DNA of 39,413 bases from Planctomycetales bacterium (lineage in GTDB: Bacteria; Planctomycetota; Planctomycetia; Pirellulales; S012-138), in NCBI GenBank assembly GCA_015488215.1, contig WFOE01000139.1, positions 1 to 39,413 on the forward strand. Direction: 5' to 3'. This document shows positions 16,201 through 23,511 of the stretch, piece after piece. Below the pieces are notes generated by a model. That model had not been told where the DNA came from and ran no database searches. It worked only from the letters and a program-made list of their open reading frames with translations. The position numbers were made by a program, and so were the translations under genes. Within the stretch, counting starts at the first letter, position 1; every line of letters begins with the position of its first letter.

Positions 16201-17950
16201 AGCCGCGAAAGAGCACCTGGCGGCGGTCGGCCCGCCCGTCCCCGTCGGTGTCTTCGGCAAAGAAAAGTTCCGGAGCGTCAATGACAAACGCCCCCCGACC
16301 CCAGGGAAGCAGTCCCGAAGGGTACGACAGTTTGTCCAGAAATACCGTTGCCTGGTCGTAGCGGCCGTCGCCGTCGGTGTCGGTCAGGATTTTTACCCGC
16401 CCGCCTGGCCGGCCGTCGATCCCGGTGGGGTAGTCGCGCATCTCCAGCACCCACAGCCGCAATTGGGCGTCGAAGGCGATGCACACCGGGTCTTCCACCA
16501 GCGGTTCGCTGGCGGCCAGTTCCACTTGCAGATCGGGAGGTGGGAACAACGTCTTCAACGCGGCCTGGGGGCTTTTCGGTTCCAGCTCGTCGTTGGGCCG
16601 GAGCAACTGATGCACGCGGCGCACCAGCACGTCTTCCACCTCCGGAAGCCAGGGGCCCGGCTGGTTGTAGTTGAGCATGGAGTAGTCGGCTTCGTAGCCC
16701 CCTTCGGCAAGGACGCGGCGGCTGGCCACGTAGGCGAACACGTCGTCGCAGTAGGCGGTGACCCACACGGTGCCGGGCAGTTCTTTTTTCAGCCGCAGGG
16801 CGTAATCGACCACCACTTCCCCGCCCAGAAACACCCAAGTCAAAGGACCGATTCGCCACACGTGGATGGGGCAGGGATACGTTTCCGGCAGGCGGCCCTT
16901 GCGGGCCCACACTTGGAGCATGGCCGCGGCGTGCCGGGCGGTTCGCACGTCCGAGGACTTGAGCCGTTTGAGCAGTTCCTGGCGGCTGGGCCGGTCAAAC
17001 GGCAGTCCGGCGAACCCGAAGCTGCTCATCACTTCCGCCGGCAGGGCAGTCCAGCCCTTGGGGGTTTGCAAAAGCTGTTGCACCTGGTCGGCCAGTTCCC
17101 TGCCGTGGGCCTGAGCGTGTTTGAGCCCGGGCCGAGGGTACGGCTTGGCATCCGCCCCGCAGCCGATCACGCACATGGCCACTGCGCCCGGATGGCGCTG
17201 TTCCAGGTATTGTGCTGCGTAGCCGGGCCAATCGCCGCAGAGGAAATTGTCCTGGGGCCCAAGCGTCGTGGCGTGGCAGGCGTAGCCGAACACCACGCCC
17301 AGCAGCTTGCCCTTGGGATTGCGCACGGCCAGCACTGGCACCGAGTGATCGACCGGCCCGTTGCGGTTCACCCCGTTACGCACCCAGCGGCCATTTTCCA
17401 CGATGCGGCGGTTCACGGCGAACGTGGCCCGGGTCTGCGCCCACGACCACCGGGCCGGCTCCAGACGCCCGATGGCCTCCTCCAACGCCTGCAAAATGGC
17501 CTCGTAAACTTGTTGCGTGTAGCGGCGCCGGGCCTGGGCTTCCTCGGGCGTAAATGGCTTGATCAGGTGGTTGGTTAGCATTCCTTCTAGCGCCGGGCCG
17601 GTATGGGTATGCGTGGTGGAAATGACCAGCCGGGGACGCGAAATCCCCCAGCGGCGTTGAGCCGCCCGGGCCACCCGTCGGGTCAGTTGGCCCGGCACCC
17701 CAACCAGGTCCAGTGTCACTAGCGCCCGCAACTTGCCGTCGGCGGCGCGGACCACTAGCGCCCGGGCCCAAAGCGGCTGCACCACTTTGTCCGTGGGCTC
17801 CTTGCGCACCGCGTAGCCCACCAGCCGCACTTTTTCCCGGGGAGTAATCTCCACGCGGGCAAAGCCGGCCTGAAGCGGCTCTTCGGCCCGGCTGGCACCA
17901 ACCAGCCCGAGAAAAAACACCACCAGCAAAGCAAAAGCAAACCTGGTCAT
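13253..17950 (-). CDS. Ceramidase-like / beta-propeller / HEAT / cytochrome c fusion protein
   Basis: A 1565-residue secreted protein in one uninterrupted frame. The ATG at 17950 opens a signal peptide (1-22, ending ASRAEE); the frame is open to 18103 but upstream residues are Arg-rich and unlikely. Residues 25-450 match the neutral/alkaline ceramidase N-terminal domain, with putative zinc ligands H114, H116 and H226; the usual serine segment reads GADAKP (265-270). From about 460 (SPQAALKTLFPPPDLQVELAA) it continues as a planctomycete membrane-bound dehydrogenase-like protein: propeller about 470-860 with two DTDGDGR calcium-loop motifs, HEAT-like repeats about 880-1265, and a cytochrome c domain with CATCH at 1274-1278 and a possible Met ligand in SFMPEGL. 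The final 150 residues are beta-rich. The N-terminal part is a paralogue of the adjacent gene at 18213. Likely a periplasmic redox-linked enzyme; substrate unknown. Confidence 0.88.
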   Translation of the reverse strand: MTRFAFALLVVFFLGLVGASRAEEPLQAGFARVEITPREKVRLVGYAVRKEPTDKVVQPLWARALVVRAADGKLRALVTLDLVGVPGQLTRRVARAAQRRWGISRPRLVISTTHTHTGPALEGMLTNHLIKPFTPEEAQARRRYTQQVYEAILQALEEAIGRLEPARWSWAQTRATFAVNRRIVENGRWVRNGVNRNGPVDHSVPVLAVRNPKGKLLGVVFGYACHATTLGPQDNFLCGDWPGYAAQYLEQRHPGAVAMCVIGCGADAKPYPRPGLKHAQAHGRELADQVQQLLQTPKGWTALPAEVMSSFGFAGLPFDRPSRQELLKRLKSSDVRTARHAAAMLQVWARKGRLPETYPCPIHVWRIGPLTWVFLGGEVVVDYALRLKKELPGTVWVTAYCDDVFAYVASRRVLAEGGYEADYSMLNYNQPGPWLPEVEDVLVRRVHQLLRPNDELEPKSPQAALKTLFPPPDLQVELAASEPLVEDPVCIAFDAQLRLWVLEMRDYPTGIDGRPGGRVKILTDTDGDGRYDQATVFLDKLSYPSGLLPWGRGAFVIDAPELFFAEDTDGDGRADRRQVLFRGFNDHNPQHQASSLSLGLDNWIYAGIGPPRQRITVVATGQQVQAGQDDFRFLPDGKHFQLVTGRSQYGRTESDWGQWFGSTNPNPFWHFVMPRRYVERNLAVAITRVRRSITQPPGQPPVYPRSRTEDRFNDLFSLNRFTSACGAHVYGDVALGSGYAGHIFACEPVHNLVHRAVLVPQGVTFQARRVPSEKQSEFLASTDLWFRPVWVTTGPDGALWVVDMYRRYIEHPQWIPDGWLAQIDVRAGEGLGRIYRLVPRKGKLAMPRPPAHLEPEELVKELTSTNRWRRVMAQWLLVQGNHRQVVPQLKRLLRTGSLPQGRLHALWTLQGLEALAPEDLDAVLHDPHPELVRHAVRLSEPLLDRHPRLLKRVVELAESDHPGVVFQVAFSLGESNRPEAARALAHIARKHSGDVWITQAVLTSLKPHAAEVVRHLIRQAEAKTQRVLQAALETLGRSGQSEQLASLLGEVAQAPLPVPQELWRIDALARLLPALQARAQVWQKVLESDQGRLKRQLDRFTARVLELAGQPRQPLAVRLKAISLLGHLPQRRREQRERLLELLEPRQAPQLQQAALDALARLEPARFPQLVFARWSQLTPQLHQRALQRLLERREWIVALLEARGQGKLGSLRLSAQARDALLRHPDAQIRRRAQELFAHPNRGELARLLARYGERVAQGGNPLRGALVFQRVCATCHQYRGLGRSLGPKLDQLTGQKRSREFLLESILDPNAAVESKFVGYSLLLEDGRVLQGLVLEENATAIQLADAQGKVHTVLRADVEQLAATGKSFMPEGLHRDLTPEQMAHLIAFLRLELLPPEKRLERLPEWVGSLPAAPGIAWLPAGRNETVPVRLGHRNLPAVVLAGAVELHRKGQPQEKEKPLWALLLAVPNGLGKPTVELRLPSPRQARLRLPLGQDAAAVRAEDGSTLALVVPVATAAKRRWYVVLVQQQLRPQAKVAEHLRVQTTAPGVQLVLVQGSGTQGQ

Positions 17951-18106
17951 GGTGCAGATCCACGCAGGATGGTGGAACGGGAAACTACCGGCTCGGCGTT
18001 TCCGCCGCAGCGCTACGAAATCCAACAGCCAAACCGCGGCAGCGCTTTCCGGATTGCTGTGCGCGGAACCGGCGCTTGCGCTGCGTAAACGGCGCTTACG
18101 CATTGT

Positions 18107-18212
18107 TATAATATATGAGAAGCCGCCGCCTGGCCGGATGCAAGAATCGGCTCAGTTCCCGCTTTGGTGCGGAAGCACCGTGCGCAAGCCGCAGGGTGCA
18201 CGGCGCAAGCCC
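18107..18212. repeat. Intergenic hairpin repeat between the two ceramidase-like genes
   Basis: Contains GGTGC-GGAA-GCACC (18166-18179), the same hairpin type as at 26689 and 26744, with a CAAGAATCGGC lead-in and a GTGCGCAAGCCGCA tail shared with other copies. A TTATAATATATG stretch (18107-18118) is the most AT-rich spot nearby and reads as a possible -10 on either strand, but I see no matching -35 box. Confidence 0.6.
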
Positions 18213-19577
18213 CTACTTGAGCTGCTTGGCCAGCCGGTGCACGGTGCCGATGAGCACTTCTTCCACGTCCTTGCGCCAGCGGCCCGGCTGGTTGTAATAG
18301 ACCATGGAAAAGTCCACCTCGTAGCCCCCTTCGGCGATGACGCGGCGGCTGGCCACGTAGGCGAACACGTCGTCGCAGTAGGCGCTGACCCACACCGGCG
18401 AGGAAAGCTCTTTTTTCAGCCGCAGGGCGTAATCGACCACCACTTCACCGCCCAGAAAGACCATGGTCAGCGGTCCTGCCCGCCACACGTGCACCGGGCA
18501 GGGGTAGCTTTCCGGCAGGCGTCCCTGGGCCAGAAGTTGCAGCATGTTGGCCGCGTGTTGTTTGACCACGGGATTGGAGTTTTTGAGCCGCTGCCGGTAG
18601 TAGGCTTCGTCGTGTTTTTCAAACGGAAGCTGCGCTTCGGCATACGCGCTTGCAAGCTTGCCGGGCAGGGGGCGCCAGGCCGAACGGTCTTTCAGCAACG
18701 CGTCGATCTGGTCGGCTATTTCCGTACCGTGTTGTTTGGCGTAGGCCAGGCCGGTTCGCGGCTCGGGATTGGCGTCGGCTCCGCAGCCGATGGTGCACAG
18801 GGCCACGATGCCCGGGTGATGCTGTTCCAGGAACTCCGAGGCATAGCCGGCCCAGTCGCCGCAGACGAAGTTGTGCTGCGGCCCGAGTGTGGTGCAGTGG
18901 CAAGCGTAGTTGAACACCAGGGCCAGCAGCTTGTCTTTCGGGCCGCGGAGAGCAATCACCGGCAGGCTGTGATCGACGGGGCCCTGACGGTTCACCCCGA
19001 AACCGACCCAACGGCCGTTTTTGATCAACCGGCGGTTTACGGCGAAGGTGGCGGTCGTTTCGGCCCAGGACCACCGGACCGGTTGCAGCCGCTTGCGGGC
19101 CAGTTGGATGGCCGCAAGAATGGCCTGGGCCACCTGGTCGGTGTAGCGCTGCATGGCCGCTTGCTCTTCGGGCGTAAGCGGCTTTTGGAACATGTTGGGG
19201 ATTCCCCCGGCCAGATGCGGCGCGGTGTGGGAATGGCTACACGAGACGACCAGCCCGCGGCGCGGGATGCCGAACCGCTTTTCGGCTTCGTCGGCCACGT
19301 GGGCGGTGAGCTTGCCCGGAACCCCGATCGTATCGACCGTAACCAGAGCGTGCGGTTTCCCTTCGGCTGGTTGAACCACTAGCGCCCGCACCCACAGCTT
19401 CTGTTCAATCTGCTGGTAAGGCTCCTTACGGTTGGAGTACCCGGAGAGCCGCAGTGGTTCCCGGGGCGTGATGTCCACTTTGGCCGCTCCGGCCTGTAGG
19501 GGTTGTTCGCATCGAGCCGGCTCCGACCAGGCGAACCAGCACGCGGCCGCCAGCAACCACAGACCGAATCGCTGCAT
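18213..19577 (-). CDS. Secreted neutral/alkaline ceramidase-like protein
   Basis: 454 residues. Signal peptide 1-23 (MQRFGLWLLAAACWFAW, cleavage near RCEQ), and a strong GAGGAGGAA ribosome site (19584-19590) 6 bp before the ATG. Matches the ceramidase N-terminal domain family (neutral/alkaline non-lysosomal type). Putative zinc histidines H115 and H117 are in SCSHSHTAPH and H227 in NYACHCTTLG; the GGEVVVDYALRLKKE segment near the C-terminus may supply the acidic ligand. The ceramidase serine motif (GxxSPN) is replaced by GADANP (266-271), so amide hydrolysis of ceramide is doubtful. It ends after this domain, without the C-terminal domain of true ceramidases. It lies just upstream of its longer fused paralogue on the same strand, evidence for tandem duplication. 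Confidence 0.88.
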   Translation of the reverse strand: MQRFGLWLLAAACWFAWSEPARCEQPLQAGAAKVDITPREPLRLSGYSNRKEPYQQIEQKLWVRALVVQPAEGKPHALVTVDTIGVPGKLTAHVADEAEKRFGIPRRGLVVSCSHSHTAPHLAGGIPNMFQKPLTPEEQAAMQRYTDQVAQAILAAIQLARKRLQPVRWSWAETTATFAVNRRLIKNGRWVGFGVNRQGPVDHSLPVIALRGPKDKLLALVFNYACHCTTLGPQHNFVCGDWAGYASEFLEQHHPGIVALCTIGCGADANPEPRTGLAYAKQHGTEIADQIDALLKDRSAWRPLPGKLASAYAEAQLPFEKHDEAYYRQRLKNSNPVVKQHAANMLQLLAQGRLPESYPCPVHVWRAGPLTMVFLGGEVVVDYALRLKKELSSPVWVSAYCDDVFAYVASRRVIAEGGYEVDFSMVYYNQPGRWRKDVEEVLIGTVHRLAKQLK

Positions 19578-19672
19578 GGCTTTCCTCCTCGACTGGCGGA
19601 AAGAGCACTCCCAGCGAGCTTTTCGCCGGGAGCAAAGCGTTTTCTTACCACCGGCACGATTGTGGCATGCTC

Positions 19673-19701
19673 ATTGTCGGCCCAACCGATGCGGTTTTCA
19701 A
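19673..19701 (-). promoter_or_regulatory. Sigma-70-like promoter candidate for the ceramidase-like gene
   Basis: On the minus strand TTGAAA (19701-19696) and GACAAT (19678-19673) are 17 bp apart, matching the consensus at 5/6 and 4/6. It lies about 95 bp upstream of the ATG at 19577, in the gap after nnrE. Prediction only. Confidence 0.35.
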
Positions 19702-19808
19702 CAAACCGCGAAGAAAAACGGTGTTTCTGCCGACGGTTCGGCAGTAGCAAAACCGGTCCGTGGTGGTAGCCGACTCGCACCAGGCAGCACCCATGCCGCA
19801 GCTCGGTG

Positions 19809-20498
19809 TTACCGACTAGCGACTTCTTCCACCAGCCAGGGAGGCACACCGATGGATGCCACGTGAAGCTGGCCCAGGTATTGCCGGGCTTCGTCCCGGG
19901 CGAATCCCCGTTTGGGAGCCACGAACGTGCAAGTGTAAGCTGCGCGGATGCAAGGCCGGCCCGGCTGCCCCGTGTCGCAATCCAGCCCGCTGGGCACGTC
20001 GATGGCCACCACCGGCGCGCCGCTGGCGTTGGCCGCCTGGATGGCTTCGGCATAGGGAGAGCGGGGATCGCCGGACGCCCCAGTTCCCAGCAGGGCGTCC
20101 ACCAGCAGCGACGCTTCGTTTACCGGGGCGAGGAACCGGGCCAGGTCGTCGCCGGGGGCAAGTTCGTCCAGCCGGATGCGGGCCCGACGTACGATGTGCA
20201 GGTTCACGGCCGCGTCCCCGCGGACCGAATCGCCCGGGGCCAGCAGCAGCACGTGGACCGGCACGCCGTGGATTTGCAGATGCCGGGCCACTACCAGCCC
20301 GTCCCCGCCGTTGTTGCCACGGCCGCAGAGGATGACCACGGGACAGTCGTCGGCCCGCGGACGGACTTGCAGCACCAGCTCGGCCGCGGCCCGACCGGCG
20401 TTTTCCATCAGCACCACGCCCGGGATACCCAACTCCTGGATGGCCCGGCGGTCCACCTCACGTACCGCATCGCGTGAAAGATAAGAAACCTGCGGCAT
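19809..20498 (-). CDS. nnrE: NAD(P)H-hydrate epimerase (YjeF N-terminal domain)
   Basis: A 229-residue epimerase that interconverts R and S forms of damaged NAD(P)H hydrate for repair. Motifs in order: MENAGRAAAE (31-40), GRGNNGGDGLVVARHL (59-74, the nucleotide and K+ site), DALLGTGASGDPRSPY (about 133-148) and AIDVPSGLDCDTG (about 164-176) with the catalytic Asp. It is a stand-alone epimerase; in many bacteria it is fused to the ADP-dependent dehydratase NnrD, which is absent here. It sits upstream of the ceramidase-like gene on the same strand, separated by 231 bp, so cotranscription is uncertain. Confidence 0.95.
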   Translation of the reverse strand: MPQVSYLSRDAVREVDRRAIQELGIPGVVLMENAGRAAAELVLQVRPRADDCPVVILCGRGNNGGDGLVVARHLQIHGVPVHVLLLAPGDSVRGDAAVNLHIVRRARIRLDELAPGDDLARFLAPVNEASLLVDALLGTGASGDPRSPYAEAIQAANASGAPVVAIDVPSGLDCDTGQPGRPCIRAAYTCTFVAPKRGFARDEARQYLGQLHVASIGVPPWLVEEVASR

Positions 20499-20636
20499 GT
20501 TTTAGCCAGGAGCGTTTGAACGCATGGTCAAGCAAATGATTCTAGAAACCTTGCGCAAACCCCGGTATTGAAGCCATCATTCTATCCGTTACCGGCACGC
20601 AAATCTCCCCTTCGCAGCCCACGGAAGGAGTCACCC

Positions 20637-20714
20637 ATGTCGCTCCGCTCGCAACGCCCTTTCGTCACAGCCAGGTTCGACCGCCGTCGTAAGACCACCG
20701 TCGACCCCCTCTAA
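20637..20714 (+). CDS. Candidate 25-residue basic small protein
   Basis: ATG at 20637 follows GGAAGGAG (20623-20630) at ideal spacing, one of the better ribosome sites in the window, and reads 25 codons to TAA at 20712. The peptide starts MSLRSQRPFVTARFD and is rich in arginine (7 Arg, 1 Lys), with no hydrophobic segment. I do not recognise it. It could be a real small protein, a leader peptide, or the start of a decayed gene. It overlaps no other gene. Confidence 0.3.
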   Translation: MSLRSQRPFVTARFDRRRKTTVDPL

Positions 20715-20802
20715 GTGGGTTACAAGCAGGCCCGGTGCCGCCACGCCGGCAAGCCGCCGATTTGCGTCTGGGGGGTAAGCCAGCCAGTTTTTTCCGGCTC
20801 TG

Positions 20803-20828
20803 CCCGGACTGAAGTCCGGGGCTCGCCG
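20803..20828. repeat. Hairpin repeat CCCGGACTGAAGTCCGGG plus CTCGCC
   Basis: A perfect palindromic stem (20803-20820) followed by GCTCGCC. This is the minus-orientation copy of the GGCGAGCC-stem-ACTTCAGT-stem element found at 10859, 37150 and 39385. Confidence 0.8.
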
Positions 20829-21077
20829 TGAAATCTGGGGCTGGCCAATCACACGACGGAACACCGCGGCAATCTTGCACAGCACCCAACGACTCCTTGG
20901 CATGGGTTTCCGACTACTCAAGACCCAAGACGGCAAGACTTAGCACTGACGCACGACTTAGGACCTTATTATCCGGGGCTGGCCAAAGCGCCAAATAGAA
21001 CCCGTCCAAAGTTCATTGGCTGGGCATTGGGGGTTAGCAGGTTCCAGCCTATCGCGTCCTGAGGAAGCCTGCCCGTT

Positions 21078-21689
21078 TCAAGGCTCCACGCCCAGAATCA
21101 CCAGCGGCACGGCGGGCACGCCGCGCCCTTGCCGGGCCACGTTGTAGATTTCGGCTTCGTAGTAGGGCACGCCGGAACTCATCTGGCTTTGCAACGTTTT
21201 GGTGGGCAGGATTTCCACGCCGACGTCGATCTTGTCCCCGACGTAAAACGCCAGGTGCTTGACGAACAAGTCGTAGGCCACAAACGCATATTTGCCGAAC
21301 TGCACCTCGATGGCCACCCGGTCCTTGACGAAATCGGTCTGGTTGTAGCTGAAGATGGGTTCCTGGCCGGCCTGTTCGATTTCGTGTTTCTGCTGCTCGG
21401 GCGGCAGGGTGAGCGTCTGGCGAATGAGGCGAATGTCCCGGGTGACCCAATAGTTGATCCGGTTTTCCCGCCAGCCTTGGCTCTTCAGCAGTTCGGCAAA
21501 GCGGCGGTTCATCTCCTTGGGGCTGTAGAGCAGTTTCCCTCGAATCCGCTTTTCCCGGGAAACTTTGGTGCGGCAGGCTTCGGCATCGACCCGCCGTACC
21601 ACGTCCTGGATTTCCTCCCACAACTGGCGTTTATGAACCAGGAGGAACTCCAGGCCGTTGAGGTGGGAATACTGGGCGGCGATCCGCAC
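21078..21689 (-). CDS. Type II restriction endonuclease, BglII-like
   Basis: 203 residues. The active-site region reads DFVKDRVAIEVQFGKYAF with D119, E128 and Q130. The spacing equals the D84/E93/Q95 catalytic set of BglII (known family; from memory). The N-terminal AAQYSHLNGLEFLL...RQLWEEI also resembles the BglII start (Y-x-H-A-x-E-I-L, LW-x-EI). It therefore probably cuts a palindromic site using one catalytic magnesium; a GATC-centred site is plausible by family but not shown. It lies 27 bp downstream of the methyltransferase gene, same strand. The central region (60-118) is longer than in BglII. It could be inactive, but no motif is damaged. Confidence 0.85.
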   Translation of the reverse strand: MRIAAQYSHLNGLEFLLVHKRQLWEEIQDVVRRVDAEACRTKVSREKRIRGKLLYSPKEMNRRFAELLKSQGWRENRINYWVTRDIRLIRQTLTLPPEQQKHEIEQAGQEPIFSYNQTDFVKDRVAIEVQFGKYAFVAYDLFVKHLAFYVGDKIDVGVEILPTKTLQSQMSSGVPYYEAEIYNVARQGRGVPAVPLVILGVEP

Positions 21690-21716
21690 GGCAGACTTTC
21701 CCCGAACTGCAAGGCG

Positions 21717-22754
21717 TTACCGCGGGCGCGATGTGAGCGAGGAGCCCGGCGGAGGCTCGTACACCGGCCGGTCCATCGGGCGGATGCGCAGCAGTCCCTG
21801 GGCGGCCAGCGACACCCGTTGCCGGGCGATTTCCAGATATTCAGGGACCACTTCCGCTCCGGCTGCTCGCCGCTGGTGCAACACGGCCGCCACGGCCGAG
21901 GTGCCCACGCCCAGGAACGGATCGACCACCAGTGCGCCGGGATCGGTCATGCTCAGCACCAGCCGCTGGATCAGTTCCACGGGAAACTGGCACGGATGGA
22001 TCGTTTTTTCCACGTGGTTGTGCTTCACGTTGGGGATGATCCACACGTCCCCAGGGTTCTTGCCCAACGGATGGCACGAATACTGTCCGGCTTTCGGCCC
22101 CTTGAAGTACTTCTTGCCCGGGTACTTTTGCGGCACGCGAACCGGGTCCAGATGGAACACGTAATCGTCCGTTTTGGTAAACCAGATGATCGTCTCGTAC
22201 CGGCCGGAGAACCGCCGGGTACAATGCAGCCCGTGCTCGAAGTGCCAAACGATCCGGTTGCGCATCCGCAGGCCTAGTTTGGCAAAGACGGGATAGAGCA
22301 ACACGTCCAGCGGGATGATCGCCCCGCGTTCCACGTAGTTGCCCACCTGCCAGCAGATGCTGCCTCGCGGGTGGAGAATACGGACGCACTCCTCGATTAC
22401 CCGCGATTGCTGCTCCACGTACAGGTCGATGTCCAGCCGCTTTTCGTACTCTTTGCCGATGTTGTAGGGGGGCGAGGTGACGACCAGTTGAGCCGCCTCG
22501 TCGGGGATGGATTGCAAAAGCTCCAGGCAATCGCCGGCGTACAGAGTCACGTCGGCTGCCGGATCGAACTGCGAACTGATCTTCAACGGACACGCATCGG
22601 CAAACAGGCTGGCCGTATTCTGTTCCGCATGTCGCAAGCGACCTGGTTTCTTGGCAGCCATTGGGCGGACATCCGTTTCATCTTCGGCGAACCCCCGTAC
22701 CGTGCTTGCCCCTCGAATGGCCCAGGGCCGGGGCAGCGGCTGTGTTTTCAACAT
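21717..22754 (-). CDS. Type II DNA methyltransferase, beta-type N4-cytosine/N6-adenine
   Basis: A 345-residue S-adenosylmethionine-dependent methyltransferase. Catalytic motif IV TSPPYN (93-98) comes before the SAM-binding motif DPFLGVGT (278-285), the beta order. TSPPY favours N4-methylcytosine, as in M.BamHI and M.BglII, though N6-adenine enzymes of this order exist. The conserved KTIHPCQFP segment is at 250-258. The domain begins near residue 60, so an internal ATG at 22661 could be the true start; neither start has a clear ribosome site. It should protect host DNA from the endonuclease encoded 27 bp downstream. The unrecognised gene 42 bp upstream may share the transcript. Confidence 0.9.
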   Translation of the reverse strand: MLKTQPLPRPWAIRGASTVRGFAEDETDVRPMAAKKPGRLRHAEQNTASLFADACPLKISSQFDPAADVTLYAGDCLELLQSIPDEAAQLVVTSPPYNIGKEYEKRLDIDLYVEQQSRVIEECVRILHPRGSICWQVGNYVERGAIIPLDVLLYPVFAKLGLRMRNRIVWHFEHGLHCTRRFSGRYETIIWFTKTDDYVFHLDPVRVPQKYPGKKYFKGPKAGQYSCHPLGKNPGDVWIIPNVKHNHVEKTIHPCQFPVELIQRLVLSMTDPGALVVDPFLGVGTSAVAAVLHQRRAAGAEVVPEYLEIARQRVSLAAQGLLRIRPMDRPVYEPPPGSSLTSRPR

Positions 22755-22796
22755 AGCCCTACCGGCCGAGACTGCAAGCCGCGGTCCCCTCCGGTG

Positions 22797-23363
22797 CTAC
22801 AACTCCACCCGGGGCAGATGCCGCCGGTAGGGGGGCTCTTCCCGGGGAGGCAGCGGCAGGTGGTTCTCGCGGCTCCAACGCCGGCGCTGTTGCTCGCTGG
22901 CATAATAACGCAGCCAAAGCTGCGGATGGGAAGCCAGGTCGGCACAGTCCCAGTGATAATAGACGTGCGGGGAATCCAAACGCTTTTCTTCCGCGGGCAG
23001 GATGCCCGTGTAGATGAGTTCGTAGAGTTCCCGATCGCTCAGGTGGTCCGTGTGGTGCAGCACAATGCGCTGCTCAAACAGCCGGGCCACCACGCGGCGC
23101 AACAGCCCGGGGAGCTCCTGCTCGGATACGCTTCGCGGCGAGGGAAGTTCCAACGGCGGCGTGAACCAGTCCCGCACCGGCAGCACCGGGGCCTGCTCCC
23201 AGGCCAGCATGTCGCGCAGGTACTCGTTCTCCCGCTGCACCGGCAGCTTCATCCACTGGATGAACCACAGCGAATCGTCTTCGTAAGGCTCCAGTTGGTC
23301 CCAGAGCCGGGCATTTTCCAACAGGGCATCGACCGGGTATGGTGTGGGTGAAGGCTGGTTCAT
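22797..23363 (-). CDS. Unrecognised soluble protein upstream of the restriction-modification pair
   Basis: 188 residues from the ATG at 23363. The frame is open further to 23513, but that part would lie in the divergent promoter region. No signal peptide or membrane segment. Charged, Trp/Tyr/Pro-rich protein: WFIQWMKLPVQRENEYLRDMLAWEQAP near 34-60, LYELIYTGILPAEEKRLDSPHVYYHWDC near 114-141, and an Arg/Pro-rich end. No DNA-binding helix-turn-helix is obvious, so it does not look like a classical controller protein. It may be an ordinary planctomycete protein of unknown function that happens to adjoin the RM genes. It is divergent from the FAD/Fe-S gene (148 bp apart). Confidence 0.65.
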   Translation of the reverse strand: MNQPSPTPYPVDALLENARLWDQLEPYEDDSLWFIQWMKLPVQRENEYLRDMLAWEQAPVLPVRDWFTPPLELPSPRSVSEQELPGLLRRVVARLFEQRIVLHHTDHLSDRELYELIYTGILPAEEKRLDSPHVYYHWDCADLASHPQLWLRYYASEQQRRRWSRENHLPLPPREEPPYRRHLPRVEL

Positions 23364-23511
23364 GGCAAGCGGCCGTTCGGGGTGCAAATTGGCAAAGGAA
23401 CCATCGAGGCGACCAACCTCGACTGTACCGCAACCCCCGAACGACACAAGCAAAAACCGGCCCCGTGGAGCCGAATCCCCGAAATCCTGTTGGCCCGTTC
23501 CCGTTACGACC

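Larger units (their letters stand above)
20499..21077. other. Intergenic region upstream of nnrE
   Basis: 580 bp. It holds a candidate 25-codon ORF (20637-20714), one hairpin repeat (20803-20828), two GGGGCTGGCCAA-like copies (near 20822-20847 and 20974-20987) and otherwise nothing I recognise. A TAGAAT -10-like hexamer on the minus strand near 20541-20546 could serve nnrE but has no good -35. Confidence 0.5.
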
